A stretch of DNA of 36,034 nucleotides from Mucilaginibacter frigoritolerans (GCF_007830615.1 NZ_VLLI01000023.1:1-36034); one strand, 5' to 3'. Counted from the first letter of the stretch, positions 1 through 9,100 are shown. The notes: generated by a model not told the origin, from the sequence alone. Numbers and translations are program-made.

Positions 1-191
1 AATAACTTGAAAAATACAATCGGGTCGATGCTCTTTTGCCCATCCTTACCATAATACTTAGCTGTAGCTGTGTATAAAAACTGAAGGTCTAATACCTCTT
101 TTAACTTTCTGTAAATATTGTCCGATGGGACACGGTCAGACAACTGGAAATTGGTAAAGAGCTTTTCTTGATATTGTTTCTTGCCTTGCAT
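1..191 (-). CDS. IS1182-family transposase, N-terminal fragment cut by the window edge
   Basis: An open frame reads leftward from an ATG at 189-191 to the edge of the window without a stop, giving 63 residues. It starts MQGKKQYQEKLFTN and contains SDRVPSDNIYRKL, then GQKSIDPIVFFKL. That order (a 'VP.D...RKL' segment, then a 'SIDP.V..FKL' segment) is the DUF772-type N-terminal domain of IS1182-family DDE transposases. The catalytic part lies outside the window, so intactness cannot be judged. The right end of the element should fall within roughly 192-265. The small palindrome GTTGTGCAAC at 251-260 is a possible terminal repeat, but I cannot fix the end from one side. The family call rests on this N-terminal motif pattern only. 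Confidence 0.75.
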   Translation of the reverse strand, partial: MQGKKQYQEKLFTNFQLSDRVPSDNIYRKLKEVLDLQFLYTATAKYYGKDGQKSIDPIVFFKL

Positions 192-264
192 GTTATTAAG
201 ATACTAAAAATCAATATCTTAACATAATATTGTCAAAAAATATTCGCTTCGTTGTGCAACAGCC

Positions 265-345
265 ACATCCTGCTTGGATACCTAATAATTTAAGCGTCTC
301 GCTTAAAATGAAAAAGGCAGGCCGTTTAAGCGGGATGCTTAAATT
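265..345. repeat. 81-bp hairpin repeat, copy 1
   Basis: The left arm AATTTAAGCGTCTCGCTTA (287-305) pairs with the right arm TAAGCGGGATGCTTAAATT (327-345) over 19 positions; the two imperfect positions are G-T wobbles. A second copy of identical length lies at 2157-2237, about 80% identical by eye, with arms better conserved than the loop. This copy is 130 bp past the end of the lipoprotein gene on the minus strand. Confidence 0.75.
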
Positions 346-475
346 GTCGATGTTAAATTATTTTACTTGAACAGGCGACTTGTTAGTTCCCTGTAAAATA
401 TTAATCAACGGGAAAGAGTCCGCGCATTCCTCAAGATTTTCTGGTTAAAGATTCCGTTCTGGAAATGCAAAGTAA

Positions 476-1084
476 TCATTTACAAACTCCAACTGTTTTA
501 ATATGTAGAAAATAAGTTATGGTTGCATAAATGTTTATGGCTGGCAGGTCCGAGGGAACAATTATAAACCATTTGCTCCCTAGAGGCGAAGACGAAATTT
601 TTCTTTCGAAAGGTGACGAAATATTATTCCGGCCAGACTCGACGATTTCAGATGGGATTTCGTTGGCGTTTAGTTTGAATCGCCATATTACCGTAGTCAC
701 GGGTTGATTATTATTATCGCCGGAGCGTATCAGTAATGGGGCAGGATTAAACCGCTGTCCTGCAGGAACCTCATTATAAAGAATAAACGCCCTGCTATTA
801 GCAATTCCTGGAAACACACCAGCGGTTGTTATGGCGATTTCTACATAATCGTCATTGTTTGTGATCGACCAAGGAATTGTAACAGCTTTTGTATTTATAC
901 TACAGTCATTGTTTTGGGTAGGAGTCTGAAATGTCTTTGAATCAGGGACGTCAACTTCTAAGTGTCCGTTGACAGCACTAAAAAGATAAGAAGTTTCGTC
1001 GTCTATTTCATACGTAGCTGGCGGTGTTACTTTACAACTAGTAAACCATAGTGCTGCGAGTATAATAAGTATTAGTTTTTTCAT
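476..1084 (-). CDS. Putative lipoprotein of unknown function
   Basis: The 202-residue product starts with a short hydrophobic leader ending in a lipobox-like FTSC, with the likely lipidated cysteine at residue 17. That points to export and outer-membrane or periplasmic anchoring. The mature part has no motif I recognise. It is rich in beta-type hydrophobic stretches, for example a segment ending FKLNANEIPSEI near residue 140. The start ATG lies one base beyond the end of the upstream minus-strand gene, so the two are almost certainly co-transcribed. Base composition is AT-rich. Function is unknown; a partner role with the neighbouring cysteine-rich secreted protein is only an inference from the tight coupling. 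Confidence 0.7.
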   Translation of the reverse strand: MKKLILIILAALWFTSCKVTPPATYEIDDETSYLFSAVNGHLEVDVPDSKTFQTPTQNNDCSINTKAVTIPWSITNNDDYVEIAITTAGVFPGIANSRAFILYNEVPAGQRFNPAPLLIRSGDNNNQPVTTVIWRFKLNANEIPSEIVESGRNNISSPFERKISSSPLGSKWFIIVPSDLPAINIYATITYFLHIKTVGVCK

Positions 1085-1085
1085 C

Positions 1086-1757
1086 CTATCTATATATTAT
1101 CATTGGCAATATTATTCCCATGAATGGTCTTTTTTCAATTTGTGGAATGTAAGTTATTCCATTTTGATTTATCGTAATGCATTGAATTTTAATCTTGGTG
1201 ATGACTTTAGATGTAATTACATCAGTAACAGTAAAATTCACATTTGGGTCTGTGAAATAAAACTTTATATATGCTGATGAAAAGGTCGCAATTCCCCTAA
1301 TAGTAGTAGGCGACTCGAAATCAAAATCATTATTGTATTGATTCGAAGATATCGAATAATTAGTGGATACATTATTGAAATGAATTGTAAAATTCGCTTG
1401 ATTCGTCATTCCAATTCGTTTCAAAACGATTGTTCCACAAGAGGCTCCGGGGCAACAATCGCAACAAGAATGAAGGATTTTATTTCCGAACAGTGTGTAC
1501 AATCCCGTTACCTTCATCAAAGAATCAAAAGATAAAGAGTATTCGCCAAAAGAACGTTGGTTAATTAAAGACAACGCGAAGAGGGAAGGTAACACATCAG
1601 TTTTAAAGTGGCTTGAAATTATAGGATTTTTTAATTTCAATGTAAAATCCCGATTAAAATCGATCTCGCAACAGTCTTTGCAGTTAGCTGATTGCGAAAA
1701 GCAAACAGTGCCTTGCAAAGTAAATAATACGGTTAATATTAAAAAGGTACACTTCAT
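1086..1757 (-). CDS. Small secreted cysteine-rich protein, unknown function
   Basis: I chose the internal ATG at 1757 (protein starting MKCTFLILTVLF) rather than the frame opening at 1799. It gives a clean signal peptide ending around VCFSQS and a 223-residue product. The mature region begins with NCKDCCEIDF and later carries SCCDCCPGASCG, two dense cysteine clusters that could bind metal or form disulfides. The rest has beta-strand-like alternation and no motif I recognise. The stop is separated by one base from the start of the downstream lipoprotein gene, so the pair forms a two-gene minus-strand unit. Function unknown. Confidence 0.65.
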   Translation of the reverse strand: MKCTFLILTVLFTLQGTVCFSQSANCKDCCEIDFNRDFTLKLKNPIISSHFKTDVLPSLFALSLINQRSFGEYSLSFDSLMKVTGLYTLFGNKILHSCCDCCPGASCGTIVLKRIGMTNQANFTIHFNNVSTNYSISSNQYNNDFDFESPTTIRGIATFSSAYIKFYFTDPNVNFTVTDVITSKVITKIKIQCITINQNGITYIPQIEKRPFMGIILPMIIYR

Positions 1758-1907
1758 CTGGTTAAAATAGTAAGCAATAAGGTTGAAAATAATTATCAAA
1801 ATAATTAATGAAAATTTTTAAAATAGGTGAACTATTTAATATTCAACATATTCAACGATGATTATCTATTTATAGCATTCGACATTTCTCCCATCCATCT
1901 AAGTATC

Positions 1908-1928
1908 TTAGTTATGACCCATAACTAA
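1908..1928. repeat. 9-bp dyad with 3-nt spacer
   Basis: TTAGTTATG (1908-1916) and CATAACTAA (1920-1928) are perfect inverted arms around ACC. No T-tract follows, so it does not look like a terminator. It lies upstream of the minus-strand secreted-protein gene and could be an operator. Confidence 0.55.
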
Positions 1929-2109
1929 CTGCATCCCTTATGTTCATTTCTTTAATTTTTTAGCAATTAAAAAATAAATCAATTTATATTACCTAGATAC
2001 CAGGAACCGTAACATTCTCTTAATTTAGCTTTTATCCAAAAGATAATGAGTCTGCGGAGCATGTTAAGTAGTTATTTGTTGAAGTTAAATACTTGATTTA
2101 CAATAAACA

Positions 2110-2144
2110 ATAGTGAAAACACTGTATCTGTATAGTGAAAACAC
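2110..2144 (+). repeat. Two 13-bp direct repeats, 22-bp period
   Basis: ATAGTGAAAACAC occurs exactly at 2110-2122 and 2132-2144. The 22-bp period is about two helical turns, the usual spacing of iteron-type protein-binding repeats. Only two copies are present, so this is suggestive at most. Confidence 0.55.
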
Positions 2145-2156
2145 CCGTCCATCCAG

Positions 2157-2237
2157 ACATCTTGCCTGGACACATCATAATTTAAGCGTCTCGCTTTAAT
2201 AAAAAGAAGTGGGCAATTTAAGCGGGACGCTTAAATT
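2157..2237. repeat. 81-bp hairpin repeat, copy 2
   Basis: The arms AATTTAAGCGTCTCGCTT (2179-2196) and AAGCGGGACGCTTAAATT (2220-2237) pair over 18 positions with one G-T wobble. Each arm is itself a short palindrome (AAGCG-TCT-CGCTT; CGCTTAAA mirrored around GGA). This is the same element and orientation as copy 1, about 1.9 kb away, and the two copies bracket the two secreted-protein genes. Confidence 0.75.
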
Positions 2238-2253
2238 TTCGGTATTCTTTGCC

Positions 2254-2438
2254 TTTGTTGGAGTTGTCTCCAACAAACCGAATTTATGTCGGTACTTTAA
2301 CCATTATAATGTATAAGTGCGCCAAATTTAGTCTTTGATAAGGTTCAATGTGAGGTTCAGGTTAATATCGTAATAATATAAATTTTCATAATTCCTACCC
2401 ACAGAAATTTGTAGATTGTTGGAGACAACTCCAACAAT
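2254..2438. repeat. Pair of 24-bp palindromes in inverse orientation
   Basis: The palindrome at 2254-2277 has arms TTTGTTGGAG and CTCCAACAAA around TTGT. The one at 2415-2438 has arms ATTGTTGGAG and CTCCAACAAT around ACAA. The core 20 bp of one is the exact reverse complement of the other, including the asymmetric 4-nt centre. The two centres are about 160 bp apart. Confidence 0.65.
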
Positions 2439-2473
2439 GGCGGTGAGGTTCCTAACTATGGACAAACTATACC

Positions 2474-2490
2474 TGTAGACTGTGTCTACA
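2474..2490. repeat. 7-bp dyad immediately after the RepA-like gene
   Basis: TGTAGAC (2474-2480) and GTCTACA (2484-2490) are perfect arms around TGT, directly abutting the stop codon of the minus-strand ATPase gene. The downstream side on the minus strand has no strong T-tract, so terminator function is doubtful. Confidence 0.5.
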
Positions 2491-3603
2491 CTAACTTCCG
2501 GCATAGTAATCCTTCGCTAACCTTTTCAACACCCTATCCACTGTAGAGGATGACAACCTTGTTTCGGAAGCTATTTGGCGCATGCTGAGGCCTTGCTGGC
2601 GCAGTTGCAGTATGCAGTTTTCGGTATTGTGGCGGTATTGTTCGGTATAGTGCATTAAATGGTGGGCCTCGGTGCCGTAGCCGTTAAATTCAAACTGCAA
2701 AAAGTTATAGGGTTTTATAATGTTGCACAGGCATACGTTGGCGGCGCCGTACACCTGGCTGCTGCTGCGCTGCTTAATTTGTTTAAGGTATCGGCGGCCG
2801 TTTATGGTTTGGCTCTCGCCGATGGCAAAGGCACTGTCGGCAAAGTTGAGCAGCATTTTGCTGCCCTGCAAATCGTTACGGCTAACAGGTTTTACGGGGT
2901 TGCGCTTGGGGGTATGCGCCAATACCAATACCGAGAGGTGGTACTTGTTTTTAAGGGCCTGCAGGTTGCGCATTAAACTAATAGCGCTTGCTGCCGAGTC
3001 GGTACCGCTGCGCAGGCAGGTAATGTTATCAATAATGATGATGCGTGCACGGCTGCTGATGATGGCGTTTTCGAGCGCGTTGTTTATATAATCGGCATAG
3101 CTGGCAAATTTGTGTATGCCGTTAGCGGCGGGGTTAAATACCACGCGGAAAAAGTTGGGGGCAAAACGGTAGTTGCCATGCAGGGTGCTGGTGTACCGTT
3201 TTTCGAACTGTTTGGTGCTGAGCTCAAAATCAAAATACAAAATATTTTCGGGCTGCTGTTTTGTGGGGAAACCGGGCATGGGTTCGCCGCGGCTTATGCT
3301 GTTGCCAATTTGCACGGCCAGGATAGATTTGCCCACATTGGTATCGGCAAAGAGGATACAGAGCTCGCCCTCGTGCCAAAATTCGCCAAAAAGCATTTCG
3401 TCATGCTGCTGATCGTTGCCTAGTTGCAGCCAGTCGGCCGCGGGTTTAATGATAAAGGCCTCGCCGGGGTCGGGTGGGGGATCGGGCAGTGTTTCGGGCG
3501 TTTTACCTGGTTTAGCAGGCAACGGCGCTTGCGACATGGATCGGATGAGCTCAATTTCCATTGGCCGCTCCGCATAATGGCCGGGTTTGTTATATTGATT
3601 CAT
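2491..3603 (-). CDS. RepA-like AAA ATPase with C-terminal helix-turn-helix
   Basis: The 370-residue product resembles the RecA-fold RepA helicases of mobile replicons (AAA_25 type). Using the longer 396-residue frame for numbering, the Walker A variant ADTNVGKS is at 112-119, Walker B IIIIDN at 214-219, a sensor-like VLVLAH at 251-256, and a helix-turn-helix at about 358-392 (GLSMRQIASETRLSSSTVDR). I prefer the ATG at 3603 (MNQYNKPG...) to the GTG at 3681, because the GTG extension runs into a REP-like repeat. The gene is visibly more GC-rich than the two minus-strand genes beyond it and is flanked by repeats, so it probably came with a mobile element. Likely role: replication or mobilisation ATPase; no primase, relaxase or integrase is visible beside it. 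Confidence 0.7.
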   Translation of the reverse strand: MNQYNKPGHYAERPMEIELIRSMSQAPLPAKPGKTPETLPDPPPDPGEAFIIKPAADWLQLGNDQQHDEMLFGEFWHEGELCILFADTNVGKSILAVQIGNSISRGEPMPGFPTKQQPENILYFDFELSTKQFEKRYTSTLHGNYRFAPNFFRVVFNPAANGIHKFASYADYINNALENAIISSRARIIIIDNITCLRSGTDSAASAISLMRNLQALKNKYHLSVLVLAHTPKRNPVKPVSRNDLQGSKMLLNFADSAFAIGESQTINGRRYLKQIKQRSSSQVYGAANVCLCNIIKPYNFLQFEFNGYGTEAHHLMHYTEQYRHNTENCILQLRQQGLSMRQIASETRLSSSTVDRVLKRLAKDYYAGS

Positions 3604-3673
3604 AAATTTTGGGATTTTATGCAAGGTACCCACGCCGCTGCAAATAAATGGTGACACTGTTTTGTCAGTAGGG

Positions 3674-3808
3674 AGCCCCACCTAAATCCTCTCCGCCTAT
3701 AGGCGGAAGGACTTAAAAAAATAAACGAGGGGCGAAGCTGAAGTCTCCCCAACCGGGGGAGATTTAGAGGGGGCTAAGCCTCATCCTGCCCTCTCCGGGG
3801 GGAGAGGG
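3674..3808. repeat. Cluster of three REP-like hairpin units
   Basis: Unit A (3674-3714) begins AGCCCCACCTAAATCC and ends GGACTT around the perfect palindrome TCCGCCTATAGGCGGA (3692-3707). Unit B (3741-3775) is the inverse version: it begins AAGTCTCCCC and ends GAGGGGGCT, with stem TCTCCCC / GGGGAGA. Unit C (3789-3808) is CCCTCTCC and GGAGAGGG around GGGG. A and B share their outer ends in opposite orientation, as in BIME-type pairs of repetitive extragenic palindromes. No RAYT transposase is present in the window. Confidence 0.65.
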
Positions 3809-4182
3809 TTCTGAACTTCGCTCTTTTAGAATCTTCTGTTTTGTCCCACAGGTGTGGCTAATTTGCGCGGAAATTGAGTTTTTTTGGCCCGCGTTGGCCC
3901 TGGCGGTAGTGTTAATTTGTTGATTTATAGGGATGTGGTGTTTCTTGCGTCTCTACGTGTTTTTCTTGTCCCCTGTATCTGCGGGACGGTGACCGGGCCA
4001 TTAGGATAGATTGATAGAGGAGCACAAAATACCGGGTTATTTAGTTTTTGGGCTTAGATGAATGATGAGTAGTTTAGTCTCCACAAAATGGAAATGGCAA
4101 CAAAATACTCTTTACAATTATTTAATGTAATAAAAAAATTACTTATTATTGGGTTTAGATTAATCAATGACAGGGTTGTACC
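3809..4182. other. Gene-free stretch upstream of the PUL sigma gene
   Basis: No coding frame with plausible composition is visible. The left half continues GC-rich accessory DNA and includes a small hairpin with arms GTCCC and GGGAC near 3968-3988. The right half (from about 4020) is AT-rich and should hold the promoter of the sigma-factor operon; I cannot fix its elements. Confidence 0.4.
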
Positions 4183-4752
4183 ATGCAAAATTACAGTTCA
4201 TATACTGATGATGAATTAATTTGCCTGGTTAAAGAAGGTAACTTAAAAGCATTTGCTGAAATCCATAAACGGTATTATGGTTTACTGTACAGGCATGCTT
4301 TTAAAAGACTGCCGGATAGTGAAGAAGTAAAGGACCTGTTGCAGGAACTATTTACTTACATGTGGCATAACCGCGAATCACTTTCTTTAACTACAAGCCT
4401 TTCGGCCTATCTTTTTACTTCGGCCAGAAACCGGATTTTGAATGTTTTTAAACACGATAAGGTTAAAAATAATTATCTAAACTCGCTACAAAAATTTGTG
4501 GAACACGGCGAACCCCAAGCCGACGACCAATTAAGAATTAAGGAACTAATAGCTATTGTGGAGGCCGGAGTGGCACAAATGCCGCTGCAAATGCGCATTA
4601 TCTTCGAAATGAGCAGAAATGGACATCTTTCCCATCAGGAAATAGCCGAAAAATTGAATATTAGCCCCCTAACTGTAAGGAAACAGGTACAAAATTCACT
4701 GAGAATTCTCCGGGTGAAACTAGGTCCTCATTTTTTTCTGCTTTTTTTATAA
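4183..4752 (+). CDS. ECF sigma-70 factor of a SusC/FecR signalling set
   Basis: The 189-residue protein has the two-domain layout of extracytoplasmic-function sigma factors. Region 2 lies at about 23-90 (motif SEEVKDLLQELFTYMWHNRE), and region 4 at about 125-178, with the recognition helix in HQEIAEKLNISPLTVRKQV. The hydrophobic tail ending FFLLFL is a common oddity of sigma factors in Bacteroidetes polysaccharide loci. It precedes fecR by 76 bp and should direct transcription of the downstream susC/susD operon when released from FecR. The subclass follows from context: sigma, FecR, STN-bearing SusC. Confidence 0.93.
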   Translation: MQNYSSYTDDELICLVKEGNLKAFAEIHKRYYGLLYRHAFKRLPDSEEVKDLLQELFTYMWHNRESLSLTTSLSAYLFTSARNRILNVFKHDKVKNNYLNSLQKFVEHGEPQADDQLRIKELIAIVEAGVAQMPLQMRIIFEMSRNGHLSHQEIAEKLNISPLTVRKQVQNSLRILRVKLGPHFFLLFL

Positions 4753-4828
4753 AAATATCTCATTTTCTTATACTCTATTACCTTTTGATAGTTGTCTATA
4801 GTATAAAAAGGCAAATACCAGGACGGCA

Positions 4829-5962
4829 ATGCACAAAAAAGAATTAGAAGATTTACTGGAACGATATAATGCAGGTAATGCTACAAAGGCCGAACGCGAT
4901 TTGGTTGAAACCTGGTATGTAGAATACGAATTGGAGCTACCTGCTGTTGATGTGCCTCAAAAAGAAATTGATCGGGCTCAAAATGAAAGTATAAAAGATT
5001 TATTAAGTAATCTGCGCAATAGTAGCCCTGCGTTAAAATTATGGCCCCGTTACGCCGCTGCAGCCTGTATATTGGCAATCTTGTCTTTAGGTGTTATTTA
5101 TTTAAAGAAAAGTAAAACCAAAAATGTTGAGATAGCTGCCATTAAAAAGGTGTCTCACGATATTTTACCTGGCGGAAATAAGGCTATACTTACACTGGCT
5201 GATGGTAGTTCTATCGTAATCAGCGGCGACAAAAAGGGCACCCTTGCCAGTCAGAATGGTACCGTGATCACTAAAACAAAAGACGGGCAGATCCGCTACC
5301 AAAATACTAAAGGTAAAAGCACCGTTCCAGGGCTTGCTTATAACACAGCTGCTACGCCACGCGGAGGTAAATACCAGTTAATATTATCTGATGGTACTAA
5401 GGTTTGGTTAAACTCAGCATCATCTATAAAATACCCTGTGGAGTTTGCAGCCAATGAGCGCAGGGTGGAACTGACAGGTGAAGCTTATTTTGAAGTTGCC
5501 CATGATAAACATAAACCTTTTAGTGTTGTATCTAACGGCCAAACGGTAGAAGTTTTAGGAACACATTTTAACATAAACGCTTATGCTGATGAAAGTGAAG
5601 TGAAAACTACACTGTTAGCAGGTAGTGTAAAGGTAAGTTCGGCCGGTGTTACCAGCGTGCTTAAGCCGGGCGATCAATCGCAATTTGCTAAAGGCAAAAT
5701 AAGCATAACCCAGGTTGATGTTGACGAGGCCGTTGCCTGGAAAGCGGGCTATTTTAATTTTAAAGATGACAATATCGAAACTGTAATGAGGCAATTGGCC
5801 AGGTGGTATGATGTAAATGTAAAATATGAAGGTACAATACCACCAAAAGAATACTCAGGCCAAATTTCAATGAATTTAACAGCTTCGCAGATATTGGATA
5901 TACTGAGCTTTAATAAAACCCACTACCGGATAGATGGTAAAACAATAGTGATAACACCTTGA
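4829..5962 (+). CDS. FecR-family anti-sigma factor
   Basis: This 377-residue inner-membrane protein has a short cytoplasmic N-terminal region that should hold the sigma factor, one transmembrane helix at about 75-92 (AAAACILAILSLGVIYL), a periplasmic FecR domain at about 170-265 (RGGKYQLILSDGTKVWLNS and GEAYFEVAHDKHKPF), and a C-terminal DUF4974-type domain at about 305-376 that is STN-like and meets the SusC signalling domain. It lies between its sigma factor and susC. A 235-bp gap to susC contains only a trivial MKE frame and a weak CCCG/CGGG hairpin, and probably holds the sigma-dependent promoter. Confidence 0.93.
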   Translation: MHKKELEDLLERYNAGNATKAERDLVETWYVEYELELPAVDVPQKEIDRAQNESIKDLLSNLRNSSPALKLWPRYAAAACILAILSLGVIYLKKSKTKNVEIAAIKKVSHDILPGGNKAILTLADGSSIVISGDKKGTLASQNGTVITKTKDGQIRYQNTKGKSTVPGLAYNTAATPRGGKYQLILSDGTKVWLNSASSIKYPVEFAANERRVELTGEAYFEVAHDKHKPFSVVSNGQTVEVLGTHFNINAYADESEVKTTLLAGSVKVSSAGVTSVLKPGDQSQFAKGKISITQVDVDEAVAWKAGYFNFKDDNIETVMRQLARWYDVNVKYEGTIPPKEYSGQISMNLTASQILDILSFNKTHYRIDGKTIVITP

Positions 5963-6197
5963 TAATTGATTAAAATACTAATAAACAAACTAACTAATTT
6001 TTTAATTTATACCCAAAACGAAGAAGCTATGAAAGAATAACTACGATCTACCGGCTAATCAGCCCCAAATTGGTAATTCAAAAAAAACGTACCCCGACTG
6101 GCATCAGGATACGAATTTATTTGAGTTAACCCTCCCGCAAAACGGGAAAACAAGTTTAGTTCCTCTAATCAAGTCTTAACCCAAACTCAACAAAAGT

Positions 6198-9100
6198 ATG
6201 AAATATAATGCTTTTTCTCAAGTCGTGCATAAAACGCGGCTTCCAAAAAAAATCCTATTGGTTATGAAATTGACTACGCTTTTGATGGTAATAGTCTTTT
6301 TGCAATGCAGCGCATCCGGATTCAGTCAGAAAATCAATCTGAATGAAACAAACTCTCCTTTAAAAAAGGTTTTACAACAAATAAATAAACAATCAGGATA
6401 CGTATTTTTTTATGAATCGAGATATGTCCGCAACAAAAACGTATCGGTAAAAGTTCAAAATGTTTCGGTCGATGAGGCATTAACAGAATGTTTAAAACAT
6501 GCATCGCTTACTTATAAAATCATTAATAATACCATAGTGCTACAGGAGGCTGATCCCGCAGTTGAGGCCCGCGCCAGGGAAATTGCCGCCATCACCGTTG
6601 AAGGTGTGGTTTATGATGATAAAAAACTTCCACTTCCCGGGGTTACTGTTAAAGTTAAAGACGGTACAGCAGGCACTGTTACTGATCTTTCGGGAAAATT
6701 TAAAATTAAGGTTGACGATAATAATGCTGTTTTAATATTTTCTTTTATCGGTTTCGCAAAAAAGGAGCTGCACGTTACACCTGGCGTTAGCATGGAAGTT
6801 TACATGGAACCCGATCATAGCAGTTTAAACGAAGTTGTGATTGTTGGGTACGGCTCAACCACCAAGAAAGAGTTAACAAGTGCTATTTCAACCGTTAAAT
6901 CTGATGACTTTAATGCTGGTGTAGTTGCCACCCCGGCCGACTTGCTGGAAGGCAAAGTTGCCGGTTTAAATATCACTAATGATGGTAACCCTAACGGAAC
7001 AGCATCGGTAACATTGAGGGGGCCATCTTCCTTACGCGGCGGAGATGCTTCAACCCCATTTTATATTATTGATGGTGTACCGGGTGCCGACTTTAATTTA
7101 ATAGCACCATCTGATATTGCATCTATTGATGTGTTAAAAGATGCTTCGGCTGCGGCAATTTACGGTACGCGCGCAACAAATGGTGTAATTATAGTAACAA
7201 CAAAGAAAGCCAAGGCAGGCCAGTTTCGGTTAAACTATGATGCCTATGCCTCGCTTGAAAAAATTTCAAATCAATTTGCTGTAGCTACTGCCGATCAGTT
7301 AAGGGCCTATGCAAAGGCCAATAATGAAAGTTTTACGCCTGCAAATGACAATGGCGGAAATACCAACTGGGAAAAAGCTGTAGAACGCAGCAGTGGTTTT
7401 TCACAAAACCATAATCTTTCTTTTGGCGGCGGTACCGACAAAGGTTCCTATGGTGGGAGTTTAAACTTTCTTCAGAATGAAGGTATTATTAAGACTAATA
7501 GCCTTGACCGTTTTATAGGCCGTATGTATGTTTCACAAAAAGCATTAAATGACAAATTAAAATTAGATTTTTCGGTAAGTAATTCTATTAGTAATTCAAA
7601 CTTGCTGGTTAATGATTTTCCGGCAACCAGCATAAATGGGGCAAATCCCAATTTATTTAAATCGGTGGTTCAATATTTGCCTACCCGTACCATATACAAT
7701 GCTGACGGAACGCTGTATACCGACCCTACTTTGCTCTTAGGTTATAACCCTGTAGGTCTGATCACCAACGATACATATAAGCAAAAAATCAATATTTTAC
7801 TGGCAAATGCCAAAGCTGAGCTACAATTGCCATTTGGCTTGGTTTACAACCTTAATTTAGCTTATCAGGATAGAACTACTGCAGACAATACTTATCATGA
7901 TGCAGCATCTGAGCTTGCCCAGAACCTTGGCGGTGTAGCTATTCGTTCGGAATATGAAGATACTAAAAAACTGCTTGAAAACTACCTAAGCTGGGGCCAT
8001 AACTGGAATCATAAGCATGATTTTAAGGCCCTTTTTGGTTATTCTTATGATGAAACTACCACGGGAAACGGATTTCAGTCGACTAACGAAAATTTCGTTT
8101 CTGATGCCACCAGCTATAATAACCTGTCGTTGGGTACCGCGCCTGATGGCTACCGGGTAGACTATGGAACTACCGAAGTAGAAACCCTGCGACTGATCTC
8201 TTTTTATTCGAGGATTAATTACAGCTTTATGGATAAGTACCTGTTCCAGGCCTCTGTCAGAAAAGATGGATCAAATGCGTTTGGGGCTAATCACAGGTGG
8301 GGCTATTTTCCTGCTGTTTCGGCAGCATGGAGGATAACGGAAGAGTCTTTTATGAAAGATCAAACTTTGTTTGACGATCTGAAAGTAAGGGTAGGCTATG
8401 GTAAAACAGGCAACTCTTTAGGTTTTTCCCCTTACACCCCATTAACCCAATACGGAACAACCGGTACTTTTTATTATAACGGATCGTACATAGGTGCTAT
8501 AGGCCCAACACAAAATCCCAATCCAAATCTACAATGGGAAACAACAGCCACCATTAACGCAGGTGTTGATTTCTCAATTCTTAAGGGCAGGCTTTCAGGC
8601 TCGGTAGACGTATACAATAAAAAAACCACCGATATGATTTCGGTAATACCGGTTTCTACGGTTACCTACCTGGTAGACTATCTTACTGCAAATGTGGGCA
8701 GTATGAGTAATAAAGGGGTTGAGATTTCTTTAACCGGTATCCCTGTAAAAACAAGCCACTTTAGCTGGGAAAGTTATGGTAACATAGCATTTAACAAAAA
8801 CTTAGTTACCTCACTTGGGGTCAATCTTTCAAAAATTTACGAAGGTGATCCAGAAGGCCCGGGTCAAAGCGGTATTTACACCTCCATTATACAGGCGGGT
8901 TATCCTTTGGGAGAGTTTTATACTCTTAAATATATAGGCCGAACTAACGGCGTTTCTACCTATTTAGGTGCCGATGGCAAACCAACCACTACGCCGACAA
9001 GTGCCGATCAGACTTATGCAGGTAATGCGCAGCCAACCTATACATTCGGCTGGGGCAATAATTTCACGTACAAAAAATTTAGTCTGAACTTCTTCTTCCG

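Larger units (their letters stand above)
1758..2490. other. AT-rich gene-free stretch dense in dyads and short repeats
   Basis: I see no convincing gene here in either direction. Within about 600 bp the stretch holds a 9-bp dyad, a two-copy direct repeat, the second 81-bp hairpin repeat, a pair of mutually inverted palindromes, and a dyad abutting the stop codon of the RepA-like gene. These are listed separately. The density suggests replication-origin, transfer-origin or recombination DNA belonging with the adjacent RepA-like ATPase, but no such role is shown. Confidence 0.5.

Noticed and set aside
2659..3654. Several plus-strand frames of 76-123 codons opposite the RepA-like gene.
   Set aside because: They mirror the minus-strand gene, lack recognisable motifs, and the minus strand carries clear Walker motifs.
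3603..3681. GTG start at 3681 for the RepA-like gene.
   Set aside because: The extension runs through a REP-like repeat and gives an N-terminus with no family resemblance; the ATG at 3603 is preferred.
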